Below are positions 45,600 through 56,511 of a stretch of DNA of 64,000 nt, piece by piece. Positions within the stretch are counted from its first letter, which is position 1, and each line of letters begins with the position of its first letter. Source of the stretch: Batillaria attramentaria (lineage: Eukaryota > Mollusca > Gastropoda > Batillariidae); contig JACVVK020000149.1 in assembly GCA_018292915.2 (NCBI GenBank), forward strand, positions 280,001-344,000, in the 5' to 3' direction. Under the pieces are notes generated by a model, which saw nothing but the letters and a program-made list of their open reading frames with translations, was not told where the DNA came from and did no database searches. A program made the translations under genes and the position numbers.

Positions 45600-46885
45600 A
45601 CATGGGACCGGACAGGCCGGTCGTTATTGAGGGGAGAGAGGTCTGCCAGTGAAAGCAGACGTTCAGCACTGCCTTGTTCTGCTTAGTGTACATACATGTT
45701 CTCTTGCCTGAGAGAGAGAGAGAACCAACAAGTATTTACAAGTATTGTGTATGATCTTCATCACAAGGAATGGCAGCAGCATACGTCGTTCACGTTCATG
45801 TAGCATGTCCCAGAATCACATCACCCTTTGCATGGTCTCCCAACACAAATACACAGAGTTAAGAGTTAGTTTCTGTATTATGTATTTGCGATTTTTGCAA
45901 CTGATGTACAGACATACTATGCTTGCGTATGCAAAAGCTAGCACTCTTTCCATGCTTCTGGTAGTGGAGATGCCGTATGGAGTCACGACAGAACGCTCAC
46001 TGTCAAAACAGGAGCACATACTGTTCCATTTTGTTCAGACTGCACATAACCCTTGAGGTGTTCGTATCTGGCAGAGAAGTTTCTAACCCTGCTAGTAGTA
46101 CAGTAGATATATTAAGGCTAATGTGCATCTGGATGGCACGACATTGTAGACAAACGTTCAATGTTCGACAGTGTTTTTTGTGAGAGTTGTGGGGACAGGA
46201 GTTGGGGCACGTCACTACTGCTACAGGCCAAAGGACAAGAGAATTACTTCACACGTTTTTTTTTTTAACCAAGCGTCTGCTCTGAACTCGTGCTTAGTAT
46301 GATCAAACACTGTGGATAGTGTTACTTCATTCAATATTCAGCTGCATTGGCTAACAATACCTTGTAATCAGTTGCGATGGTTACGGTGTATGCAGTGTCC
46401 CAGAATTCGTCCATAGAGGAGAGCCTGTAAAAAGTACTGTGTTGTTCAGTGTCACTGGGCCCATGGAACTTGATTGGGACTCCGAACACCAGTTACAGCT
46501 GACGTTAAAGGCAGACATTGTGGGTGACTCGTTTGCAAAGCTTGCATATAACTTTTATCCACTGGTTACTTGCAAACTGCACACTGCTCTGCTAAATGTA
46601 CATTGCTTAGTTTATGTTCGCTGACTTTCAACACCAGTTGGAAGTGTGGGGCAGATTGCAAAATATTGTTAGTTTGGATATGTTGCAAGTATGTGTATTG
46701 TCTTCATTATCTGTGCCATGCATGAGCTCAGAGTCAGAGTATGTAATGTACAGTGATATTATCATCATTTGAAAGATTTGTTCATTCATTTTGTAGTTTG
46801 CCCATTTAAACTTTGTAAGTTTGTGTATTGTGTACAAGTCTGAGGGCATCTTTAAACTCAAACAAAATAAAAAGCTAAAAAAAAA
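45600..46885 (+). other. HCFC1 3'UTR
   Basis: Follows the TAG stop with no competing coding exon and ends at an AATAAA (46866-46871), then an A-run and a G-rich stretch. A 1.3-kb UTR is inferred, not shown by transcript data. Confidence 0.55.
46866..46871 (+). terminator. Candidate HCFC1 polyadenylation signal
   Basis: AATAAA followed after about 15 bases by A-rich then G-rich sequence ('ggggggtgggggg'), consistent with a cleavage site for the upstream HCFC1 transcript. Confidence 0.45.
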
Positions 46886-47285
46886 AGGGGGGGGTGGGGG
46901 GCTTATTCTTGGGTTGGTTTAACCTATTTGGCAGCTGCTGTCTTCTTGTAATGGGAAAGGGATTTGATCCAAGTGTTTCGTTCCAGTGTATGATGTTGCT
47001 CAGACATTGTGAATAGCCTTTTTTGTTTGTTTGTTTGTTTGTATGGTGAACGTTCTTTTTAGAACAGAAGATGTGCGCTGTATCTTGTACATTTTGTAGG
47101 TGCTCCATTTACTGCATCAAAGTTTGGTCAAACAGATGTAGAAGCCTGTGTACTGTATCAGAAACTTCTGTCTACACTTCCAAGGTCCGTGTTTTCTTTT
47201 AAAAAAGTTGTTCGTAAGGTAATTGAAAATGGCAAATTTAAATTGAGGCAGGGTGTTTATTCTTCCGTCTCTGATTCTGGGGAGC

Positions 47286-47453
47286 TGGGGTGGCCAAATG
47301 GTAGAGCATTTGACTGCTGATGCTCGGGTTGTGAGTTCGTATCCCGGCTGGGGCCAAATATTTGTGCTGGCCTTTTCATCGTTGCCCTGTCTACAGTATC
47401 ACACATGTGGTGGAAAAGGGCGTTAAACTCCCAAACACCCACCCACCCCCTGT
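47286..47453 (+). mobile_element. SINE-B copy, plus orientation
   Basis: The tRNA-like head 'tggggtggccaaatggtaga' with a B-box region 'gagttcgtatccc' runs into 'aaatatttgtgctggcc', 'gtggtggaaaagggcgttaa' and a (CACC)n tail. This is the clearest plus-strand view of the family. Confidence 0.85.
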
Positions 47454-49229
47454 CACTGATTCTGTTTTTAGTTTTTGCTGAGGCACTACCCCCTACCATG
47501 TTCCAGGCAAGCTGGTTACCCATACATTTATGGTGTAAACTGGTTCTGCCACCGTTTTCTGTCGTTAACGTGATATTTTTTCTTTGAAAATTTGCTGATT
47601 TTTCTACATGGGTCATTGTGTCAAGAATGCCTAGTGGAATTAGCAAACCGTTTTCTGCTATATAGTATAATTATTTGTATGTCTTCAAAAGCTTTTTTAA
47701 GAGTGTAGGAAGATTGTGAGAGAGACAGAGCTTTAGCTTGCTTCATTTCGTACATGTCACCACCTGGAGGTTTGCAGTCTCAGTTCATTTGTCACAGACT
47801 ATTCATCACAGACACGCTAGTTATTCAAACTACATCCTGCCACAGTAATCCATTTTCTCATGTTGGGTAGGCACCAAAAAAAAAAAAAAAAAAAAAATGG
47901 GAGTCCATTTGAACTTGATAACATGGTTGTTGTGTACAAAGTTCCAAATAATGTAAATATATTTTCATTTTTTATCATGTCATATAGATGGCAAGTTAAT
48001 CCAATAGGGCCCGAACTGCAGTGTTATTGGACTTGAACTGTGGAGTTGGCCGATTGCAAAACAGAATTTTGTGTGTCTTGTGTATACATTCAACATCCAT
48101 CTTTTAGCTGCAGTGTATCGAGCAATATTCCTGCTCTCCATCGGTCGTTGGTTTGTCTAGTTTTGCTCATCAGGAAAAACGCATTGTACATACCATTCAC
48201 TCATGTGTTACTATAGCCTCTGTTAAGTCTCTTTACCTTTCCCTCTTCCTAGGTCCCCCTAGTTTTTGTTCTCTTCATGTAGATCCAAACTCCATTTTTT
48301 ACTTTTCTCTTGAAAAAGTTTACACAAGTCATTTCATTTAATTCATCTGCTCACCCTTGTTTTGAAATAGTGACCTTCGTTTTGTTACAATTCATGTACA
48401 CCACACTTTGGATTTGAAGCAGTTCCTCCAAATAACTTGCATGTGGCAGTATTGTGTTTGAAATGCCGTTTGGCGTGACAAGGAAAACTTCTGAAAATGG
48501 CCCGAAATTAGATATCTTCTCAGTGTACATTACATAAAGTTCATGTGTTAGTGTTTATGCCAGTAGAGACTTCTAAGACTTCATGTTATTTTTAGCATTA
48601 TGTGTATTTGTAAAAGAACAGATAAAATCCATGTTTATTCAAACAGTTGTGTTCATGTTTGAATGAGATGTGTGTGCATAGCTGTTTCTTGTGAAAGAGA
48701 CTGTTTTGCAATTTTTATGTTGCCAACGCTTCGAAGCACACACACCCACACAGAGTTCCAATTATACAACTACAAGGGACCAACTACATGTAACATGAAC
48801 TACATACATCAACAATACAATGAGATCTCATTTCTTTCCATTCTTTTTATTTGTATTAAATAGAAGCACCTGAAGTTATGAACACGTCTGGTATAAAAGA
48901 CATGCAGTTCAAGGACATATTGGTGTGCAAAACATCAATATGTATGGAACGAGTTGTATGAAGTTTGACAATTCTGATGAGATGTACATTCAAGCAAAAA
49001 CAAACACAAAAAAACCAGGAGTAAAATCAATGTACAACTGGGGAAAAAAAAAAGTTACCACCACCACTGTTCACTTTTCCGTCTTTAGGTGCAAGGGCCT
49101 CGTTTGGCTGATGTATTGGTTGCCAGTAGGAAACTCCCAAGCATTCACATACCACAACATGCATAGCCACAAGTGACAATACTGACATGGTCAAACAATC
49201 GTCCGCAGTTAATGTATAGAAAACCTTTA

Positions 49230-49790
49230 CATTGGCATTTTCTCAGAATCTACAAACAGCAGAGGCACCAAACTTGGCATGCTGAGAGACAGCGATAAGA
49301 CGATATATTTTGAAAGGTCTTATGGCTATCATTTTGAGTGACCTTGACTCAAGGTCAAGGTCACTAAAGCTGTCTGAAAATTTTACATTGGCATTTTCTT
49401 GGAATCTACAAACACCAGAGATTTTTAAACTTTGCATGATGATAGACATTGATAAGAACTTTACAGATATACATGTATTCAACGGCCTTGTGTCAAGGTC
49501 AAGGCCGTACAAGCTATTTTTGTGAAACCTTAATACTAGCATTTTCTCAGAATCTACAAACAGCAGAGGCGCCAAACCTGGCGTGCTAATAGACATTGAT
49601 AAGACCTATGCATACATACATACCACTTTGAATGACCTTGACTCAAAGTCAAGGTCATTAAAGCTGTTGTGAATTTCAATATACATGTACCGTTTTCGGA
49701 GAAACTACAAATACTACAGGCTTCAAACTTGGCATAATGATAGACATTGATGACATCTCATTTGAATGACCTTGACCCAAGGTATTGTCA
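49230..49790. repeat. Roughly 150-bp satellite, four units
   Basis: The segment 'gcattttctcagaatctac' recurs at about 49235, 49391 and 49539, with a diverged version near 49690 (spacings 156, 148 and about 151). Each unit carries a palindromic block in which TGACCTTGA faces TCAAGGTCA (clearest at 49339-49363 and 49633-49657). Confidence 0.88.
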
Positions 49791-50414
49791 GTCAAACCAC
49801 GATGTCTTGTTAATCGTGTGGTTCATTCATATTCTTTCGGAGTGTTGTGCTTGAAACAAATGCAGCTTGCTTCAGTTACACCCCGCACACTACTCAGTGA
49901 AGTCAGCATGATTGCAGAGACTATAATTACAGCTTTGGGTGTGTTTAAATCATTGAAATGAAAGTATGAGAAAAATAGTGTAATTTGTAAACAGCTTGTA
50001 TTGGATAAGTAGCATAAATAATAGCAACAACAGCAGCTACTTGTTTGACAAGATGAGTGATTTTGGCCACTGCTAGCACTGTGATGACGATTTTATGCGT
50101 CCACCTTACCTTGAAATTCAAGCTCAGTGTGTGACAGGCATGCACAAACTGCTGTCTTTCATGTTTAATAGGTAAATCTGAAGTTTCTTACAAAACACCA
50201 TAATGGCAATATGGATTATGTGTGAGATAAATGGTTTTAACTGCCTCTAAGTTAATACAAGTTTCCTGACAAAAGTAAGAGTAAAGTCTGTTTATAAATC
50301 TGAATATTTGTCACACGCGTTGCGCAACCGGGGCATCCGCCATATTGGGATGTGCGCTCGCGAGACAGTTGGAGTAGCCTAGTCGCGTCAGCGTTGAGAA
50401 GCAGAATAGAAAAG

Positions 50415-51800
50415 ATGCCAGGAAAGTTTTGTTGCGTGAAAGATTGCCACAGTGCATCTCATGATCGTTCGGGGAAGAAACTGAACAATGCGCTTAGTTT
50501 TTTCGGCTTCCCGACGATCAAAACGCATCAAGGAAAGGTCAGGGCCTAACATTGGAAAAAGTGACTTCGGCTTACTAGGCCAGGGTCCAGGGGCCGCCTA
50601 GGTCCCTGGTGGGGTGCAGGGGCAACGCCCCGTTAGGGGGTCCAGGGGGGCGAAGCCCCCCGGCCGCTGACGAATTTTCATGATTTTGGGGAGGTTTTGG
50701 AGGCCTCTCCTGACAGCTGGTAACATAACAAACAACTTTATTCTGTCAACTAATAACTTGTACTGTGGCCATTTATGGGAAAAAAGAACAGTTTATAACC
50801 ATTTTGAAAATTAAAAAAACACTTTTCTCAGTCACCATTTATTTAACACACTGAGAAAATATTTACACAGTTTTAACTTTTAATTAACCTTTGTGATGAA
50901 CTGTCAAAAGATTGCATACACCATTACATGTGTGTACTTTCCAGTTTAATGTATGAATGTTGATTGCTAAATGTAGCTCACGCAAACTGCTCATGGTTTT
51001 CATCACACACTGCAGGCAAAAGAAAAGACTGTTTCACTATCAGCCATACTACTCCATTAGCAGACATGAAATCATACTTTGAGTTGCTTTTTAAAAAAAA
51101 AAAATTCATTCTGGACTGCAGTATTTTGGAATGGGTGGCCACTTGTTATTTGAAAAGGAAAGTGAACTTTGGATTGTTTTGCATCACGTTTGAAGGTTTG
51201 GGTACAGGAGAAGGAGCGGTTGTCACAGACTCTACCTGTTGCTGTATACAATTTCTTTCCGGCGCATGTGACAGTAGGCCTTGCAGCGATGGCAGTCAGT
51301 TTCCGAAACTGCTATTTACTGTACCGGCCCTTGAACTCTTCCTCCACTGGCTTGTTCACACTAACGAAATCCCAGACCACCCACTCCCAGGAATAGCACT
51401 AACTTTTATCATAGAATGGTTGGCCGCGATCAACGATGTCAGTTCCATGGGTCAGTTTCTGCTTTCTCGGTTTTCCGCTCTGGTTCGCACGTTAGTGGCC
51501 GACAGAAATGGCGCGATCCTTGCCTAAAGCTAACCCGCGTAGCCGTTTGAGAAGAGTACAGAATGCTGAGCGATCAAACCATTTGCTGATTTCGCGTTTC
51601 CGAAAGGCGTACGCCACATCGCGATCGGCGTACTGGCGGAACCCGAGTCGGCGTAAATACGCCGAACGGCGTATAATGTTAGGCCCTGAAAGGTGGTTGA
51701 AGAAGTGACTAGACGGCGACGCATGGCATGAGTGTCGGCTGTATCACAGTCGACAACATTACGAAGTCAATGCAAGTTTGTTCTCTTCACATCCATTCTG
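50415..51800 (+). pseudogene. THAP zinc-finger exon of the transposase, interrupted
   Basis: The first part (50415-50539) encodes MPGKFCCVKDCHSASHDRSG and continues to FFGFP, the C2 half of a C2CH THAP finger. The second part (51695-51800) ends with VCSLHIHSG, the C-x2-H half, just before a GTGAGT donor. An inserted element and its 6-bp target copy separate them. A frame slip also lies between the two halves (near 51720-51735), so the exon no longer encodes a working finger. The donor pairs with the acceptor at 52228. Confidence 0.7.
50540..51688 (+). mobile_element. 1149-bp DNA element inserted in the THAP exon
   Basis: Perfect 14-bp inverted ends CAGGGCCTAACATT / AATGTTAGGCCCTG, flanked by an exact 6-bp duplication AAAGGT (50534-50539 and 51689-51694). 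The left part is GC-rich and self-complementary ('ggggcgaagccccc'). The right two thirds match 41000-41890 in opposite orientation. Short frames inside resemble those of the other copy, but no transposase was recognised. Probably non-autonomous. Confidence 0.85.
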
Positions 51801-52228
51801 GTGAGTGTTGTTTTTGTGTGCTGTGAATGTGTGTACACGTAATTTACGTGAAATATGAAGAAATCGGTGTTGAGTGAGGGTGTCAGAATAGACCTAACTT
51901 GAGTAAAAGGTGTTTTTGAAAAGGATGTGTGTAAACGAAACATGTAATTGGCCTGGGGGGTTTGTTGTTGTTTTGTTTTGGGTATTTTTAAAAAAAAAAC
52001 TTTTCAAATAGGTGTATGTCACTAATTACTCAGTTCCTGCAGAGTTGTCAATAACATGAGTATGTCAAGCACCGCCAGTGTGTACATTTCTGTATCAGTG
52101 TATGCGTTTGTAGTGCTACTGCTACTAAAACCCTATATCAGTAAATCATGTCAGTTTTGAGACTGACAACTGTGCAGATATGAGGAATACATCTATAGCG
52201 TTTTGACAAATTAAGCGTTCATTTTCAG

Positions 52229-53601
52229 GTGCACCTTCCTATGAAATGTTTGAGATGCATCCTGATTGGAAACCGTCTCTTCGCCTTGGACACAGTGAAA
52301 TGAAGGAGACAGACTCGGTTCGTTTTGAACGACAGCAAGACAGGGAACGGAAAAAGAGAGAAGACAAAGAAAGGAGCGAGAGAGAGGAGAGGGCAAGGAG
52401 AGAGGAAGATGAGAGGGCACAGATTGGTGAAGAAGAGAGGGCACAGAGAGAGGAAGAAGAGAGGGCACAGAGAGAGGAAGAAGAGAGGGCAAAGAGAGGG
52501 GAAGAAGAGAGGGCACAGAGAGGGGAAGAAGAGAGGGCTCACGGAGAAGAGGAGAGAGCACAGAGAGGAAATGAAGATGTGGAAGATACTCCAGGTGATA
52601 TTTCCACCCCAGAAGAATGCGATTTTTGCAAGTTAAGGCAAGATGAGATCAATCGCTTGCTGGAAGAGAACAGAGAGCTGAAGCAGGAACTGGAAAAGAA
52701 GAAAATGACTGAACAGTTTTTAAAAGATGATGATGTCAAGGTCAAGTATTACACGGGCCTTCCAAGCTTTGCATCGTTTTGTGTGGTGTTTGCACGCATT
52801 GTGGCGTTTCTTCCAAAAGGTGGGAGACGAATTCTGTCACCATTTCAGATGCTCCTGATAACACTGATGCGGCTTAGACTTAACCTTCCCATTCAGCACA
52901 TTGCCTACCTTTTTGGGGTTGACAGGAAAACTATTTCCTCTGCATTTAGTGATACAGTGTGTGTGCTGTATGCTCGTTTGTCCCCATTTGTGCATTGGCC
53001 AGACAGAGACAGTTTAAGGGCCAGTATGCCACACCAGTTCGTGGAAGCCTTTGGAAAACGTGTTGCAGTGATTGTTGACTGTTTTGAAATATTCACAGAA
53101 AAACCTTCTAATCTTGAAGCACGTGCAAAGACCTTTTCAAACTACAAGCATAACCACACAGAGAAATACCTTATAGGTATCACACCTCAAGGGAGTATAT
53201 CTTTCATCTCTAAGGGATGGGGTGGCCGGACCAGCGACAAACATATTACAGAGAACAGTGGCTTTTTGGACAATCTGCTGCCAGGCGACATGGTGTTGGC
53301 CGACCGTGGCTTCGACATACAAGAAAGTGTTGGGATGATGTGTGCAGAAGTGAAGATACCCGCATTTACTCGAGGGCGTGCGCAGATGGATGCAAAAGAT
53401 GTGGAGGCAACAAGAGAGTTAGCCCATCTTCGTATTCACGTAGAAAGAGTCATTGGTACCGTGTGTAATAAATACACGATTTTGACTGAAACTGTGCCAA
53501 TTAGCATGGTTTTGCCTTGTGAAGGTGAAGACTTGACATTTTTAGACAAGATTGTTACTGTATGTTGTGCTCTTACAAACATGTGCCCAAGTGTGGTGTA
53601 G
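52229..53601 (+). CDS. DDE transposase exon of THAP transposon
   Basis: Open second exon of the transposase. It catalyses DNA cutting and joining at the transposon ends in the nucleus. It begins at an acceptor (cattttcag) with the post-THAP segment SYEMFEMHPDWKPSLRLGH. Then come a Glu/Arg-rich repeat helix (about residues 25-105 counted from the Met at 52246), a short leucine-rich coiled coil (INRLLEENRELKQELEKK), a helix-turn-helix-like stretch (LNLPIQHIAYLFGVDRKTIS) and a DDE_Tnp_4-type nuclease fold. Candidate catalytic acids: D278 (VIVDCFEIF), D353 (VLADRGFD) and E400 (HVERVIG). Family hallmarks: NYKHNHTEKYLIGITPQG and SKGWGGRTSDKHIT. The exon has no stop or frameshift in 451 residues, unlike the broken THAP exon. 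Confidence 0.88.
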
Positions 53602-54407
53602 AGTTGTCATGTGTCCCGTCATTCGCCAGCAGAGAATGTGATGACATATTTACTGATTTAGAGAACACCGTAACATGCATGCTCTGCTCTAACAAAAAAT
53701 GTGACTTAAGTCAGCAAGTGTGGTCTAGGATTGTTTGACTGAACTGGGTATTCTATGTCTAGACTGTGATCCATGACATGTTGATTGTTGACATGTGAAC
53801 TCTGTGAGATTGTACAGTCAATGGCAAATAAAGTGAGAGAGTGTGAAATGATGTTTGACTTGGTTTCAGTGCAAAGATGTTCTCTTTTTGTCCGTTACTG
53901 TGGCACTGCAAATGATCTAGCTAATGCAGGTGAGTTTGAACAGGACACATGGTCTGAAGAAAAAAGGCAACACCCTTGCATCACACTGAGCACTTGAACA
54001 ATTGAAGGTTATTGGTTCAGAGGACAGGTTTGCAATACAAAATCAACCAGTCGCCTACATCAGTACATGAGCCAAGTTGATGACCTGCCCCAGTCTTTAC
54101 ATGAAGATCACGCGCATTCATCAAAGTGAATTCCAATATGGTGGCGCACCGCGTGACATCCCAATATGGCGGCTTAGTAACCACACCGCCTAGCAACCCA
54201 TTCATTTCCCGAGCCCGATACAATACTTAGAATAAAACACATGGTCTTGAGTGCATTTTGCCTCAGCCTCTTGAAGTCTGTCTGTCTGTATATATACTGT
54301 TCAAAGTTCTCTCAGAATGATTTGGTGAGAACACAGCATAAAATTGTAGGATCATGGGTATTGCCTATATTTGTAATGTGTAGCAGATGATGCAAGGGAA
54401 GTAACCC
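53602..54407. other. 3' part of THAP transposon and spacer
   Basis: Non-coding transposon 3' region up to the inverted repeat near 54170, then AT-rich spacer. No further gene recognised. Confidence 0.5.
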
Positions 54408-55452
54408 TCAGGCGTTGAACTCCGCTACCTGGAATCTCAGACAAGCTCTCACACTATCAGCCAGATGAAGAGTATCTTCGCAGTACATGGCATTCCAGAC
54501 GTCGTCATGTCAGACAACAGACCTCAGTTTGCCAGCGCAGAGATCAACGCCTTCGCAACCGAGTATGGTTTTACTCACACAAGCAGTTCTCCATGATACA
54601 ATGTACAGTCGAACCTGCCAAGGCGGTCACCTGTATAAGCCATGCCACTGTCTAACCTGGTCACCCCAGATGATAACCTGACATGCTAACTGTTGACATG
54701 CCACCCTGGATAACCCGGTCACCTGTCTAAGGCGGTCAGTTTGGCCCAGTCCCTTGGGTGACCGCCTTACACAGGTTTGACTGTATCCACAAAGCAATGG
54801 CCAAGCCGACAGACAGTCAAAAACATGCTGAAAAAGTCCAAAGATCCCTACTCAGCCCTTCTTCTGTACAGGGCAACCCCACTTCAAAATGGTCTGTCCC
54901 CAGCTGAACTTCTCATGGGCAGAAAGTTGGAAACCAAACTTCCCATACTCCCAACCAAACTTACCCCCCAAACCCCAGACCATTCCCTTGTCCACTCCAA
55001 GGAAACCATCATGAAAGAAAAGCAACATGTAAACTACAACAGCCGACACGCAGCTGAAGACGCTCCACAGCTGAAAACTGGTGACCCAGTCTACATCAAG
55101 GACTTAGACATCTGGAGTAATCGCAGGAAAACACCACAACCCCAGATCGTACACCGTCAACACTGACAAAGGCCAAATTCAGCGTAACAGATCTCACCTC
55201 GTGGCCACACCCGCTCCCAGTCCCACAAGCTCAGTAACTCCTGCCAGCGTACCACCACCAGCGCCACCACAGCCTGCATCAGCCGCCACAGCGACAACAC
55301 CACAACCAGCGCCAGTCAGAAGCCCACCACACTCTGCTTTGCATCATCAGCGGCCTGAGACACCACCGGCAACTTCAGCCCCAGCAAGTCCAGTCACCAC
55401 CCGCACAAGATCAGGCAGAGTTGTGCACAAGCCTAATAAGCTTGATTTGTGA
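54408..55452 (+). pseudogene. Ty3/gypsy retrotransposon pol 3' end (integrase), decayed
   Basis: Integrase core and C-terminal part of a Ty3/gypsy Pol. A frame around 54480-54590 carries the SDN...PQF motif typical of the integrase core, and 54777-55166 carries the 'SPAELLMGR' region. The tail to 55452 is Pro/Ala-rich and ends with RTRSGRVVHKPNKLDL, a usual gypsy Pol end. Stop codons, frame changes and a MITE insertion break it. A polypurine-like 'aagggggagatg' near 56388 may mark the start of its 3' LTR, which the Harbinger element then truncates. Confidence 0.75.
54604..54785. mobile_element. 182-bp mariner-type MITE inside the gypsy integrase
   Basis: Inverted ends TACAGTCGAACCTG and CAGGTTTGACTGTA, each followed by 'ggcggtcacc' in matching orientation, with TA at both outer edges. 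Integrase homology resumes directly after the right TA, which fixes the insertion point. Related to the MITE at 8023-8188. Confidence 0.82.
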
Positions 55453-55702
55453 ATCCGTGCAAAAGTGCCAAAAATCGCGTTTGATAATACTGTGGAAAAG
55501 TTCAAATGCGTTCGCCAAGAAATAGCAATATCTCTTAGCAAGCGCCTTTGAGCATGAAACTATCCAGTGATGTGTTCATGTATCTGATATGTATGGTAGC
55601 ATAATATGGTGCTCATGTTCTTAATGTTTGCATTACTGTTTTTGTTAATGTGCTGTATTGCTCGGAAGGTATGTAGCATAGGTACATGTTTACTTTTATT
55701 TG

Positions 55703-56065
55703 GAAGTCCTTTATAACAGGCACGGATGTGTTCACACTTGCAACTAGCAATGAAGTCCTTTACAACAGGCACGGATGTGTTCACACTTGCAACTAGCAAC
55801 GAAGTCCTTTACAACAGGCACGGATGTGTTCACACTTGCAACTAGCAACGAAGTCCTTTACAACAGGCACGGATGTGTTCACACTTGCAACTAGCAATGA
55901 AGTCCTTTACAACAGGCACGGATGTGTTCACACTTGCAACTAGCAATGAAGTCCTTTACAACAGGCACGGATGTGTTCACACTTGCAACTAGCAATGAAG
56001 TCCTTTACAACAGGCACGGATGTGTTCACACTTGCAACTAGCAATGAAGTCCTTTAGAAAAGGCA
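55703..56065. repeat. 49-bp minisatellite, seven units plus edges
   Basis: The unit contains 'aacaggcacggatgtgttca' and recurs every 49 bases (aggcacgg at 55718, 55767, 55816, 55865, 55914, 55963, 56012). Units are nearly identical, so the array is young. It lies between the gypsy pol end and its putative polypurine tract. Confidence 0.95.
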
Positions 56066-56274
56066 TGGTCTACACTTTTGTTTTATAAAGTCCTTTATGA
56101 TGGCAACTTTTAGTTCAAGTCCTTTATTATAGGCAATTTCCAGAACTACTTTGGTCAGGAAGTAAGTTTGGCACCGATTTACTGGACTCATAATAACAGG
56201 ATTGGTTACACACAAGGACGTGTTACAGTCCAATGTAAACAGACATTGAAAACAAGACAAACCAGGACAAAGGA

Positions 56275-56329
56275 GAGTGAGTGAGTTTTTAGGGCTTAAA
56301 GCCGCGCAAGCCACAAAGACTAATTCGCG
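56275..56329 (-). mobile_element. GTGA-tailed retroelement, 55-bp truncated copy
   Basis: A GTGA tail followed by 'tttttagggcttaaagccgc' and 'gactaattcgcg'. Flanked by the exact 13-bp direct repeat CCAGGACAAAGGA (56262-56274 and 56330-56342). Confidence 0.88.
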
Positions 56330-56511
56330 CCAGGACAAAGGAACATGTAAAGTGAACAAAAGACAATACCAGAGACAAACAATTTAAACAAGGGGGAGAT
56401 GCAAGGAAGTCGACACCCCAAACACACATGGTCGCCTCTACTTTGTTCTGCACGCTTCCTTAACCCCGCACATGTTTATACGCACTCGCAATAACACAAA
56501 AATAAGGTACA

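Larger units (their letters stand above)
46886..50337. other. Intergenic stretch downstream of HCFC1
   Basis: No gene recognised. It holds a SINE-B, an A-run near 47877-47897 and a satellite (both repeats listed separately). The remainder is AT-rich with no long open frame on either strand. Confidence 0.55.
50338..54170 (+). mobile_element. THAP-DDE DNA transposon (ISL2EU/IS5-like)
   Basis: The left CCGCCATATTGGGATGT (50338-50354) and the right reverse complement ACATCCCAATATGGCGG (about 54154-54170) bracket a two-exon transposase gene: a THAP exon and a DDE exon. The 17-bp arms may be subterminal rather than the true ends, because no 2-bp target duplication could be fixed. The element was later invaded by the 1149-bp element at 50540-51688. 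Confidence 0.65.

Noticed and set aside
55703..56065. Regular direct repeats that look CRISPR-like (also 60771-61010)
   Set aside because: Units are contiguous tandem copies with no unique spacers, in a eukaryotic locus without cas genes.
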